Of a DNA stretch of 64,000 nucleotides, positions 24,783 through 33,100 are shown one piece after another (within the stretch, counting starts at the first letter, position 1; the number at the start of each line of letters is the position of its first letter). Source of the stretch: Dactylosporangium sp. AC04546 (lineage in GTDB: Bacteria > Actinomycetota > Actinomycetes > Mycobacteriales > Micromonosporaceae). A model generated the notes under the pieces. That model saw only the letters and a program-made list of their open reading frames with translations, was not told the origin of the DNA and ran no database searches. The stretch covers positions 1 to 64,000 of the forward strand of contig NZ_JAHYSG010000009.1 of assembly GCF_022095675.1 (NCBI RefSeq). The letters are read 5' to 3'. Made by a program: the position numbers and the translations under genes.

Positions 24783-25774
24783 GCACGTTCGCCGCGGGCG
24801 TGCTGTTCGCCGGCGTGCTCGCCTACGCCGTCCTGGGCGGTGCCGACTACGGCGCCGGGTTCTGGGACCTCACCGCCGGCGGCGCGCAGCGCGGTCGCCG
24901 GCCGCGGCACCTCATCGACGCCGTCCTGGCCCCGGTGTGGGAGGCCAACCACGTCTGGCTGATCTTCTGCCTGGTGATGCTGTGGTCCGCCTTCCCGCCC
25001 GCGTTCGCCGCCATCATGACCACCCTGTACATCCCGCTGGGCCTGGCCGCCCTCGGCGTCGTGCTGCGCGGCTCCGGTTTCGCGTTCCGCAAGGTCCTCG
25101 TCGTCACCGACCACCAGCGCGCCGCCGGCGCCGCGTTCGCCGCCTCCTCGGTCATCACCCCGTTCTGCTTCGGCACCGTCGCCGGCGGCATCGCCTCCGG
25201 CCGCGTCCCGACCGCCGGCGGCGGCGACCCGCTGCGCTCCTGGCTCAACCCGACGAGCCTGCTCGGCGGCGTCCTCGCGGTGCTGGTCTGCGCGTTCCTC
25301 GCCGCCGTGTTCCTGACCGCCGAGGCGCGCCGGCGCCGCGACGAGCCGCTGCGCCGGTGGTACGCCCGCCGCTCCCGCTTCGCCGCCCTGGTCACCGGCG
25401 CCGTCGCCCTGGCCGGCATCGCCGTCCTGGCCGCGGACGCGCCGCGGCTGCTGCACGGCCTGCTCACCCGCGGCCTGCCCTTCATGATCGTCTCCGCGTT
25501 GTGCGGCCTGGGATCGCTGACCCTGCTGCGCCACGCCTCGCCACGCGCCGCCCAGGCCGCCGCGGTCGGCGCCGCCGGCACGGTGGTCGCCGGCTGGGGC
25601 GTGGCCCAGTACCCGTACCTGCTCGGCGACCACCTGCGCATCGCTGAGGCCGCGGCGCCGACGCCGACGCTGTGGGCGCTGACGGTCGTGGCGGCGGCCG
25701 CCCTGCTACTTGTGGTGCCGTCGATCGCCCTGCTCTTCGCCCTGCACCAGTCCGGCCGCCTCGACAGCCACTGA
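24779..25774 (+). CDS. cydB: Cytochrome bd-type quinol oxidase subunit II
   Basis: A 331-residue membrane protein with the CydB N-terminus LGGADYGAGFWDL, EANHVWLIF and the GSGFAFRK motif. ATGA overlap with cydA couples translation. It completes the bd oxidase. The 3' end is convergent with the secreted serine hydrolase gene, 87 bases away. Confidence 0.95.
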   Translation: MSTFAAGVLFAGVLAYAVLGGADYGAGFWDLTAGGAQRGRRPRHLIDAVLAPVWEANHVWLIFCLVMLWSAFPPAFAAIMTTLYIPLGLAALGVVLRGSGFAFRKVLVVTDHQRAAGAAFAASSVITPFCFGTVAGGIASGRVPTAGGGDPLRSWLNPTSLLGGVLAVLVCAFLAAVFLTAEARRRRDEPLRRWYARRSRFAALVTGAVALAGIAVLAADAPRLLHGLLTRGLPFMIVSALCGLGSLTLLRHASPRAAQAAAVGAAGTVVAGWGVAQYPYLLGDHLRIAEAAAPTPTLWALTVVAAAALLLVVPSIALLFALHQSGRLDSH

Positions 25775-25861
25775 CGCCCGCCGTGCGGGGTCGATGGTCG
25801 CGCTGTTCGTCCCCGCTGCCGGGCTTTGACCTGGGTGGCCAGATCGACGCGCTGCCCTCGC

Positions 25862-27016
25862 TCAGGTGCAGACGGGCACGTCCGGCAGCCTGTTGTCCGG
25901 GTACTCGAAGAAGATGTTCGACATGTACCCGCCAAGGTCGGGCAGGTAGGTCCACCAGTCGTTGCGGGTGTTGCCACGGACGACCTCCTCGCCCTGGACC
26001 TGGCAGGACACGCGAACCTCCTGCTGGCTCGGCACGGTGCCGACCTGGGTCGACGAGTTCGTGGTCGTCTCGCGTACCGGTACGTCGCTGCTCCACGTTC
26101 CGAACCACAGGCCCGGCTCGGGTCGGGGAGGTCTCGGCGCCCGCACCGCGCCGGGAACGGGCAGCGAGCGGGTCAGGTTCGTCAGCGCGAAGCCGGCCTG
26201 CGCGTAGCTGGTGCCCGGCCGGTGGGTGCTCAGTACCACCACGATGGTGCGGTCGTGGTGGCCCACGGTGCCTGTGGTGTGCAGTGCCACACTGCCGTAG
26301 TCGATCGGCTCGGGCTCGTTCGTGGTGGCCCGCCGCGCGCCCACGGCCGTCTCGGACGTGCACGGGTGGCGTGGGGAGTCGCCGAAGTTGACCCAGCCCT
26401 GCTTCACCGCTGACCGATTCGTGAACGCCGACCGGATACCGAACGACTGGTCGAACCCGTCTGTGCCGCACCTGGTCGATTCGTGCAGGTTGCGCATCAT
26501 GAGGTTGTGGACCGGAGCCGGCGCAGCGTCCAGGATGTAGCGGTAGATCTGGACGAGGTCCTCGGCGCTCAGGCCGGTGGAGCCCCAGCCGGAGTGGTCC
26601 GGCGGCGGCGGTGTGGTGTGGCGCAGCCCGAGCCGGGTGACCATCCGTTCCACGATCAGGCCTCGCCCGTTACGCGCCCAGAACTCCGACGCCGCCGCGT
26701 CGTCGCTGCCGCGCAGCATCAGTTCCAGCTTCGCGCGGTCGTCGGCGGGAATCGCGTAGTCGGGGCCGAGCTCCCACACGTGGTCCAACGCGATCAGCAG
26801 CTTCACCAGGGACGCCGAGCGGAACTGCTGTGCCGCGTCCGACCGGTACAGGAACCGTTCGGTGGTCCGGTCGAACACGGCGATCCCGGCGACCATGCCT
26901 CTGGGCGGCTGCCGGTCGGCCGCCCACGCGGGCGGGACGATCGACGCGGATGACAGCGCGACTACCGTCGCCGCAACCACGGCTATCCGTCGACACAGGC
27001 GCGATCCAGCTCTCAT
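25862..27016 (-). CDS. Secreted beta-lactamase-fold serine hydrolase with C-terminal domain
   Basis: A 384-residue exported protein. Signal peptide 1-32 (RRIAVVAATVVALSS, cleavage after AWA). The penicillin-binding-fold motifs are SxxK with S69 and K72 (SASLVK), SDD near residue 120 in place of SDN, and a KQG near 210 in place of KTG. This fits class-A-like beta-lactamase/D-Ala-D-Ala carboxypeptidase relatives. Residues from about 310 form an SH3-like tail (VGTVPSQQEV...VRGNTRNDWWTYL) that may bind the wall. The ATG at 27016 has GGAGGA. It is divergent from the sigma factor gene, so envelope-stress control is possible. Confidence 0.82.
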   Translation of the reverse strand: MRAGSRLCRRIAVVAATVVALSSASIVPPAWAADRQPPRGMVAGIAVFDRTTERFLYRSDAAQQFRSASLVKLLIALDHVWELGPDYAIPADDRAKLELMLRGSDDAAASEFWARNGRGLIVERMVTRLGLRHTTPPPPDHSGWGSTGLSAEDLVQIYRYILDAAPAPVHNLMMRNLHESTRCGTDGFDQSFGIRSAFTNRSAVKQGWVNFGDSPRHPCTSETAVGARRATTNEPEPIDYGSVALHTTGTVGHHDRTIVVVLSTHRPGTSYAQAGFALTNLTRSLPVPGAVRAPRPPRPEPGLWFGTWSSDVPVRETTTNSSTQVGTVPSQQEVRVSCQVQGEEVVRGNTRNDWWTYLPDLGGYMSNIFFEYPDNRLPDVPVCT

Positions 27017-27072
27017 CGAGTTCCTCCAAATGGTGGGCGTAAGTGTCCGTAACACGTCTGACCGATGGGTCG

Positions 27073-27087
27073 GGTTGCGGCGCAACC
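27073..27087. promoter_or_regulatory. GGTTGC-GGC-GCAACC inverted repeat between divergent genes
   Basis: Perfect 6-base arms with a 3-base spacer, lying between the starts of the serine hydrolase (27016) and the sigma factor (27156). It may be an operator serving either promoter, or a leader hairpin. Confidence 0.35.
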
Positions 27088-27155
27088 GATCCCGCGAGCC
27101 GCACGTGTTACCGGCAGATCGCGGCCAGTGACCGGGATCAACATGGGGAGGGATC

Positions 27156-27695
27156 GTGCAATTGGCCACGCCATCGCGGCTCGATGAGCCATCGCCGCCG
27201 GGCTCCGGGCATCTCGACTTCGACGAGTTCTACCAGGCGCACTTCCGGTCGATGACCGTGCAGCTGTGCGCGTACACCGGCGACCTCGGGCACGCCCAGG
27301 AGCTGGTACAGGAAGCGTTCTGCCGGGCCTTCTCCCGGTGGCAGAGGATCGTCAGGTACGACGATCCGGTCGCTTGGGTCCGCAAGGTCGCGTGGAATCT
27401 CGCCAGCAGCCGGTGGCGGCGGGTACGAACCGCCGAACGCTTTCTCCGCGGCCAGCGTGAGGAGCACGTGCCCGGACCCAGCCCCGACCGGGTCGCGCTG
27501 GAGGCGGCGTTGGCGCTACTGCCAGCCAACCATCGCCGGGCGGTGGTCCTGCACCACCTCGCCGACCTGCCCATTTCCGAGATCGCCCGCCAGGAGAACG
27601 TGGCGGAGGGAACCGTCAAATCCTGGTTGCACCGCGGTCGCACAGCGCTGGCCGCTCACCTGACCGAAGGCAAGGAGGGGAAGGGCCGTGGATAA
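27156..27695 (+). CDS. SigE-family (ECF-like) RNA polymerase sigma factor
   Basis: A 179-residue sigma factor. Region 2 spans about 23-88 (FDEFYQAHFRSM, AQELVQEAFCRAF, VAWVRKVAWNLA) and region 4 about 120-170 (LPANHRRAVVLHHLADLPISEIA, EGTVKSWLHRGR). GTG at 27156 follows GGGAGGG. It overlaps by 8 bases with the next gene, for a membrane protein that should be its sensor or anti-sigma partner. This subfamily is common in Micromonosporaceae and Streptomyces and is usually paired this way. Confidence 0.92.
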   Translation: MQLATPSRLDEPSPPGSGHLDFDEFYQAHFRSMTVQLCAYTGDLGHAQELVQEAFCRAFSRWQRIVRYDDPVAWVRKVAWNLASSRWRRVRTAERFLRGQREEHVPGPSPDRVALEAALALLPANHRRAVVLHHLADLPISEIARQENVAEGTVKSWLHRGRTALAAHLTEGKEGKGRG

Positions 27696-28875
27696 CGAGG
27701 ACACCTTCCTGGACACCCAGTTCGCCACATACCGCAACGAGTTGCTGCCGAACGTCACGCCGATCGGCCCGGACGCCGTACGCACCACGGTGCGCCGCCG
27801 GCGCAGGGTCGCGGTCACAGTCGGCGCGGCGGTCGCGCTCGCGATCATCGTCGGCCCGGCGGTCGGGTACGGTGCGCTCAACGGCACACCGGCACCGCCC
27901 CAGCCGGGCACCTCGACCGAGCCGACACACGGCTCCTCGCCCTCGCCCTCGCCGTCCGTCGCCCCGTCGGAGTCCGCCTCGGCCACCGCGCCGGACGGCC
28001 GCATCTCCCGCGCGGACCTGCTCGCCGCACGTCTCACGCTGCCGCCCTGGTGGGGCGACGCACCGTGCCGCAGCGACGGTCAGCTCGCCGGCGCCAAGCC
28101 GGCGCAAGAGGGCAACTGGCTGGAGAGCGTCGACTACACCGATGTCGACCGGGACGGCACCGAAGAGGCCGTCGCCATGATCGGCTGCAAGTTCAACAAC
28201 ACCGTGGTACAGACGCAGGTTGCGGTGTTCGAGCGGAACAACGCCGGCGGGATCGTCATCCTGGGCCAGGTGCTGACGAGCCGGCCGCTCGGCTGGATCT
28301 TCGGGGTGGACGCGCAGCCCGACGGCTCGATCCGGATCGAGGTCGGCGACCGGGAGCCGACCGACGAGCAGGCAGCCTCGGTCGTCCGGCAATGGCGGAC
28401 GTACAACTGGACCGGCGCGAAGTTCCAGCAGACGGACGGCCCGACCAGCTTCCCGCCCAAGTCGACCCTGGCCGACCTGCGAGTCACCGCCACCGACATC
28501 GTCTACGCCGCGCTGGCGGATGACGGATCGCGCCACGGCACCACCACCGTCACCATCCACAACACGGGACCGGCCACCGCGGAGTACGTCTGGTTGTCGC
28601 TGGAACTCGGCGAAAACGTACGCTACGAGGGCAACGGCTGGTCGAGCTGCATAGCGGCGAGCACCAACCCCGGCGCGTCGCCCCCCAACCTCAGCTGCCT
28701 GCTCGGACCGATGCGGGCCGACGAGACCAGGACACTGGTGCTCGGCGTGGCCAGTCCCGGAGCGCTGCTGACCCAGGTCTCGGCCAGGGCCGCCGTCGTG
28801 CGCCTCGACAAACAACGCGACCCGGTGACCGACGCCAGGCCGTCCGACAACGAGGCCCACTTCAACCAGCGCTGA
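27688..28875 (+). CDS. Membrane protein with extracytoplasmic domain, putative sigma partner
   Basis: A 395-residue protein: cytoplasmic N-terminus 1-40 (DNEDTFLDTQFATYRN), one membrane segment about 41-68, a Pro/Ser/Thr linker to about 105, then an extracytoplasmic domain with paired cysteines. GTG at 27688 sits after AAGGAGGGG within the end of the sigma gene. I do not recognise a zinc-type anti-sigma motif, so the anti-sigma role rests on topology and position. A short N-terminal segment before one helix is common to partners of SigE-family factors. The outer part has VDYTDVDRDGTEEA, similar to repeat-type or calcium-loop surface motifs. Confidence 0.8.
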   Translation: MDNEDTFLDTQFATYRNELLPNVTPIGPDAVRTTVRRRRRVAVTVGAAVALAIIVGPAVGYGALNGTPAPPQPGTSTEPTHGSSPSPSPSVAPSESASATAPDGRISRADLLAARLTLPPWWGDAPCRSDGQLAGAKPAQEGNWLESVDYTDVDRDGTEEAVAMIGCKFNNTVVQTQVAVFERNNAGGIVILGQVLTSRPLGWIFGVDAQPDGSIRIEVGDREPTDEQAASVVRQWRTYNWTGAKFQQTDGPTSFPPKSTLADLRVTATDIVYAALADDGSRHGTTTVTIHNTGPATAEYVWLSLELGENVRYEGNGWSSCIAASTNPGASPPNLSCLLGPMRADETRTLVLGVASPGALLTQVSARAAVVRLDKQRDPVTDARPSDNEAHFNQR

Positions 28876-28909
28876 GGGCTAGCCGGGGTGGTCGGGGTGA
28901 CTCAACTCC

Positions 28910-28924
28910 GAGCCGCCCCGGCTC
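28910..28924 (+). terminator. Hairpin after sigma operon
   Basis: GAGCCG-CCC-CGGCTC, perfect 6-base stem, 35 bases after the membrane partner's stop. No U-run. Candidate terminator before the VWA gene. Confidence 0.35.
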
Positions 28925-29016
28925 CACGAGCGAGGCACGGCCCGTTCGGAGGACAGCGGCGGTGTTGCGGCCCTCGGTTATGATGCGGGACTCCGTTGCT
29001 GAACAGGAGACCGTCG

Positions 29017-30819
29017 ATGGGCGTTGCCACGGCGCTACGTGCGCGAATGCCGCTGGTGATTGCGGTGATCGTCGGTCTGATGGCCGTCTTGGTGACGTAC
29101 GTGGTGGTCCGTCGCGAGCCCGGGGACGTGGGCGCCGACAAACGAGCCGGCTGTGAACCCATCGAGGTCAGTTCGTCGACCGAGAAGGCCGACCTGATGA
29201 TCGAGCTGGCGCGCCGGTACAACGCCTCCGACACGCTGTACGGCGGCAAGCGGTGCGCGTCGGTGACCGTGCACCGGCTCACCTCCGGCGCGGCGGCAGA
29301 GGCGCTCGGCTCCGGCTGGGATGAGCAGCGCGACGGTGGGCCGCCACCGCAGGTATGGACGCCCACCGCATCGCTGTGGCTCCAGCTGGCCCGCCACCGG
29401 GAGACCACCGGCGGCAGGCAGGTGGTGCCAGCGGCCGGCACGAAGATGCCGTCGATCGCGCAGAGCCCGTTGGTCATCTCGATGCCGAAGCCGATGGCCG
29501 AGGCGTTCGGCTGGCCGAACCGCGAGTTCGGGTGGAGCGACGTGCTGGCGCTGGCGTCCGATCCGCAAGGGTGGGGACGGTACGGCCATCCCGAGTGGGG
29601 GCGCTTCTCCTTCGGCAAGGACAACCCGCACCGGTCCACGTCCGGCCTGGCCGCGACGGTGGCCACGTACTACGCGGCAACCGGCCTGTCCCGCGAACTG
29701 ACGGCGGCCGACCTCACCCAGCCGAATGTGATCAACTTCGTTCGCGGGGTCGAAGCCGGCGTCCTGCACTACACCGACGATGCGGTGAAGTTCCTCGCCA
29801 ACCTGGCCGAAGCCGACGCCAAGGGCGCCGCGATGTCGTACGTGAGCGCCGTCGTGCATCAGGAGCAGCTCACCTTCCTTTACAACAAGGGCAACACCAC
29901 CGGCGACCCGAAGGTGAACGGCAAGGCGCCGACGGTGCCGCTCGTGCCGATGGTGCCGCGGGACGGCACGCTGATGCTCGACCACCCGTACGTGGTGCTG
30001 CCTTCGGCCAGTGCCGCACAACGGGACGCGGCCGCGGACTTTCTCGCGTTCCTGCAGCAGCCAGACCAGCAGGCCGCGTTCGCGGCGATGGGCTTCCGCG
30101 ACCACCAGGGCAATGCCGGCCCCGAATTGACCCAGACCCTGCAGATCCCGGAGGGGCAGAAGCTCAGCCTGATCCAGTCACCCGTCGGAGAGGTCCTGGA
30201 CAAGATCCTCGCCGGCTGGGACGACCTGCGGAAAAAGGCAAGGGTGCTGCTCGTCCTCGACGTCTCGGGCTCGATGAAGGAGCAGGCGGCCGGCGACATC
30301 AGCAAGCTGGAAGCCGCGAAGAACGCGGCGATCGCGAGCCTCGACCTGCTGCATCCCGACGACGAGGTGGCACTGTGGACGTTCTCGGGGCAGCGACCAA
30401 ACGGTGCACAGCCCTACACCGAGCGGCTGCCGATGTCGCGCATCCGTGACGCGAAGCAGCAGCTCACCGGCATCATCCGGGCGCTGAGCGCAGACGGCGG
30501 CACGGCCCTGTTCCACACGACCCGGGCCGCCGACCTGTACATGCGGGAACGGCTGGACGCCGACCGCATCAACGCAGTCGTGCTGCTCACCGATGGGCGC
30601 AACGAGTATCCGGCCGACAACGACCAGGCGAAGCTGCTCCGCGACCTGGACGGCTCAAGCCTGGAGAACTCGGTTCGCATCTTCGGTATCGCCTTCGGCG
30701 AGGAAGCCGACCTGGACACGCTCGAACAGATCGCGAAAGTGTCGCGGGCAGCCGCTTACGACGCGCGCGACCCGGCCAGCGTCGACAAGATATTCAGCTC
30801 GGTGCTGAGTAACTTCTAG
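29017..30819 (+). CDS. Membrane-anchored binding-protein-like and VWA domain protein
   Basis: A 600-residue protein. One N-terminal membrane segment (about 12-32), then a region to about residue 385 that looks like a type-2 periplasmic binding protein (IEVSSSTEKADLMIELARRYN, PLVISMPKP, DHPYVVLP), then a von Willebrand A domain from about 405. The VWA MIDAS is complete: DVSGS near 414, the Thr in GGTALFHTT and the Asp in LTDGRNE. The ATG at 29017 follows ACAGGAGA. It is convergent with the Hsp70-like gene, with 25 bases between. The combination suggests a metal-dependent adhesion or sensing protein at the cell surface. No ligand can be named. Confidence 0.85.
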   Translation: MGVATALRARMPLVIAVIVGLMAVLVTYVVVRREPGDVGADKRAGCEPIEVSSSTEKADLMIELARRYNASDTLYGGKRCASVTVHRLTSGAAAEALGSGWDEQRDGGPPPQVWTPTASLWLQLARHRETTGGRQVVPAAGTKMPSIAQSPLVISMPKPMAEAFGWPNREFGWSDVLALASDPQGWGRYGHPEWGRFSFGKDNPHRSTSGLAATVATYYAATGLSRELTAADLTQPNVINFVRGVEAGVLHYTDDAVKFLANLAEADAKGAAMSYVSAVVHQEQLTFLYNKGNTTGDPKVNGKAPTVPLVPMVPRDGTLMLDHPYVVLPSASAAQRDAAADFLAFLQQPDQQAAFAAMGFRDHQGNAGPELTQTLQIPEGQKLSLIQSPVGEVLDKILAGWDDLRKKARVLLVLDVSGSMKEQAAGDISKLEAAKNAAIASLDLLHPDDEVALWTFSGQRPNGAQPYTERLPMSRIRDAKQQLTGIIRALSADGGTALFHTTRAADLYMRERLDADRINAVVLLTDGRNEYPADNDQAKLLRDLDGSSLENSVRIFGIAFGEEADLDTLEQIAKVSRAAAYDARDPASVDKIFSSVLSNF

Positions 30820-30844
30820 CGGGCGACGTCTGACATCCGCGTCT

Positions 30845-32308
30845 TCAGCGGTTGAACACAATACCGAGGCCCACCCGCACCGTATGCACGATCACGGTGA
30901 CCATGGCGCCCGCAGTCAGCACGGCCGCCGTGCTCGCACCGGCGAGGCCGCCGACCGTGCCGCTCAGGGCACCGAGCAGCACGGCCGCTGCCACACTCCA
31001 CGGATCGGTGAGGTGGCGGCGGATCGATCGCGCCCGCGCCACCGGTTCGACGGCCTCGTCGACGCGCGATGCGCGGTCTGTCGTCGGCGAGGCCGGCGAT
31101 AGCTGCATGACTCGCTGCGGCGAGCCCTGCGGCACGGGTGACGGGCTGGCCGTTCCAGCCGCCTGCGCAACGGTCTCCTCCGACCCGGCACCGGCGGGCA
31201 GCCTCATCGTGACGCCGGTCGGCGTGTGCTCCTCGCACGCGTCGAGCAGGATCAGTGAACCCTCCGCTACTACGAGCTCGGGCTGTTCCAGAACCGTCGG
31301 CGGCATCCCGAACGCACGGTGCAGCAGCGTCGCAACGAGTGGGACGCGGCTCGACCCGCCCACGAGGAAGATGCCACCGACGTCTGACAGCCCGATGCCC
31401 GCGCTCCGCACCGCGGCGCGGGTGACCGCGACCGTCCGCGCGATGACCGGTTCGGCGAGCTGCTCGAACTCATCCCGGCTTACCGGAACGGTGTCGTCCA
31501 GGACCGGCAGGTGCACGAGCGTCTGCGAACGCCGGCTCAACGACTCCTTGGCCAGCCGAACGTCCTCCCACAGCTGCCACCGGGCACGGCGATCGGCGGC
31601 GGTGGCCGGTCGCCGCAACCGGTCCCAAGCGTCCGGGGCCCGCTGCGCGATCATCCGGCCCAGGTGCTCCACCAACGCGGCGTCCAGGTCCAGGCCGCCC
31701 ACCTCGGGCAGCCCTTCGCTGGCCAGTACCGTCAGCGCTCCTCCTGGGCCGCGCCGAACCACACCGGCGTCGAACGTACCTGCCCCGAAGTCGTACACCA
31801 CCGCGCACTGACCCGCGCCGACCCGGCCGGTCTGGCCGAGGAAGTAGGCGGCGGCAGCGATCGGCTCCGACACGAAGATCGGGCCTGGCAGGCCGGCCCG
31901 GACGGCCGCGGCGGTCAACCGGCTCAACCGCGACGTGCCCCAGATCTCCGGATGCGTGACCACGACACGATCCGGGGACTGGCCGACGACCTGCCGCGCC
32001 TCCGACGCCACACGTCCCAGCACGGCGGCGACCAGGTCGACCACGTCGGTCTCGTAGCCGCCGAGCAGGACGATCCCGTCTGACATGCGCCGTTTCGGGT
32101 TGGGCTCGTACCGATCCGGATGCACCCGCGCCGACCGCACGGCTTCGGCACCGGACAACACGTCGCCGGGGCCTTCCAGGAGCACCGCCGACGGCAGCAA
32201 CGGTGACCCGTCGAAGAGCAGGGAACGGGCCTCGCCGCCGCCGCGACGCACCATGGCCACGGTGTTGAAGGTGCCGAAGTCGATCCCGAGCAGCACGCCG
32301 TGAGCCAT
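30845..32308 (-). CDS. Hsp70-family actin-fold protein with C-terminal membrane segments
   Basis: A 487-residue protein. The Hsp70/actin ATPase core (1 to about 370) has DFGTFNT, YDFGAGTFD and FLVGGSSRVPL. There is no Hsp70 peptide-binding domain. Instead comes a Ser/Pro/Thr-rich linker and two predicted membrane helices at about 437-480 (VAAAVLLGALSGTVGG and AAVLTAGAMVTVIV). It is thus a membrane-tethered ATPase module rather than a classical chaperone. It is a paralogue of the gene cut by the left window edge. The neighbours, a VWA protein (convergent) and a TetR regulator (same strand, upstream), suggest a surface-linked role. Confidence 0.85.
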   Translation of the reverse strand: MAHGVLLGIDFGTFNTVAMVRRGGGEARSLLFDGSPLLPSAVLLEGPGDVLSGAEAVRSARVHPDRYEPNPKRRMSDGIVLLGGYETDVVDLVAAVLGRVASEARQVVGQSPDRVVVTHPEIWGTSRLSRLTAAAVRAGLPGPIFVSEPIAAAAYFLGQTGRVGAGQCAVVYDFGAGTFDAGVVRRGPGGALTVLASEGLPEVGGLDLDAALVEHLGRMIAQRAPDAWDRLRRPATAADRRARWQLWEDVRLAKESLSRRSQTLVHLPVLDDTVPVSRDEFEQLAEPVIARTVAVTRAAVRSAGIGLSDVGGIFLVGGSSRVPLVATLLHRAFGMPPTVLEQPELVVAEGSLILLDACEEHTPTGVTMRLPAGAGSEETVAQAAGTASPSPVPQGSPQRVMQLSPASPTTDRASRVDEAVEPVARARSIRRHLTDPWSVAAAVLLGALSGTVGGLAGASTAAVLTAGAMVTVIVHTVRVGLGIVFNR

Positions 32309-32344
32309 CGTTGCAGCGTACGCGGCCCCCAGCCCGCTGCCGCC

Positions 32345-32968
32345 TCAGGTGGAGGTTTGCAGCACCTGGCGGATCTGTCGCCGGAGGATGTCCGAGGTCG
32401 TTCTCGTCCAGCGTTCATGGACGCGGACCCGGCGGTGGAAGTCGGCGTCGGCGATGGCGCTGAGCGATCGGGCGAGCGCTTCGGTGTCGGTGTCGGGGCG
32501 GAGCAGGCCGGCCGTGACGAGGTGCCGCAGCCGGTCGGCCAGGATGGTCTCGAAGCGGTCACCGATCTGCTGGTAGGACGTGCGCACCTCGGCCGACGCG
32601 GTGAACGACGCGGCAATCAGCTGCCGCCACAGCCTGGGTGGTCCGAACGATTCGTCGATGCGGTTGTACCCCTCGACGAACCGGGTCATCGCGCTGACGG
32701 CGTCGTCACCCGCCCGCACCGTGATCTTCGCAAGCCGGACCTCGACGTCGGACCACTCGTGCTCGAACAATGCGAGGAGCAGGTCGTTCTTGGAGACGAA
32801 GTAGTTGTAGATCGTGGCTGGGGAGACCATGGCGCGCCCGGCGATCTCCTCGATCGTCGTCGCGTCGACCCCGCGCTCCTCGAACAGCTGACGGGCCGCA
32901 TCGAGCACGGCGATCCGGCGCAGCTGCTTCTGCCGCTCGCGCAGGCCAGGCTCTTCCAACTCCGTCAC
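32345..32968 (-). CDS. TetR-family regulator of the adjoining peptidase/decarboxylase genes
   Basis: A 207-residue TetR protein with the helix-turn-helix at about 17-62 (AARQLFEERGVDATTIEEIA, VSPATIYNYFVSKNDLLLAL) and a helical ligand domain. It is divergent from the M20 peptidase gene; a TAGAGTC-type palindrome lies between the starts and a second copy occurs in front of the decarboxylase gene 4.6 kb away. It begins GTGACGGAG at 32968. Confidence 0.9.
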   Translation of the reverse strand: MTELEEPGLRERQKQLRRIAVLDAARQLFEERGVDATTIEEIAGRAMVSPATIYNYFVSKNDLLLALFEHEWSDVEVRLAKITVRAGDDAVSAMTRFVEGYNRIDESFGPPRLWRQLIAASFTASAEVRTSYQQIGDRFETILADRLRHLVTAGLLRPDTDTEALARSLSAIADADFHRRVRVHERWTRTTSDILRRQIRQVLQTST

Positions 32969-33036
32969 CGTCCACTCGAACGAACTCGCGGCCGAGCCTA
33001 CCTCCAGGCCGGAGCCGGCATCCCGACGGCGGAACC

Positions 33037-33073
33037 TTGACTGTAGTACAGCCGATATTTAGAGTCCACTCCA
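33037..33073. promoter_or_regulatory. Promoter and imperfect TAGAGTC palindrome before M20 peptidase gene
   Basis: TTGACT (33037-33042), a 17-base spacer and TAGAGT (33060-33065) make a good sigma-70-type promoter toward the peptidase gene at 33101. The -10 lies in TAGAGTCCACTCCA (33060-33073), an imperfect form of the exact palindrome at 37701-37714. A second palindrome, CTGTA-G-TACAG, is at 33041-33051. These suit repression by the adjacent TetR protein. Confidence 0.6.
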
Positions 33074-33100
33074 CGATTCGACGGCGGAGGTGAACCGGCG

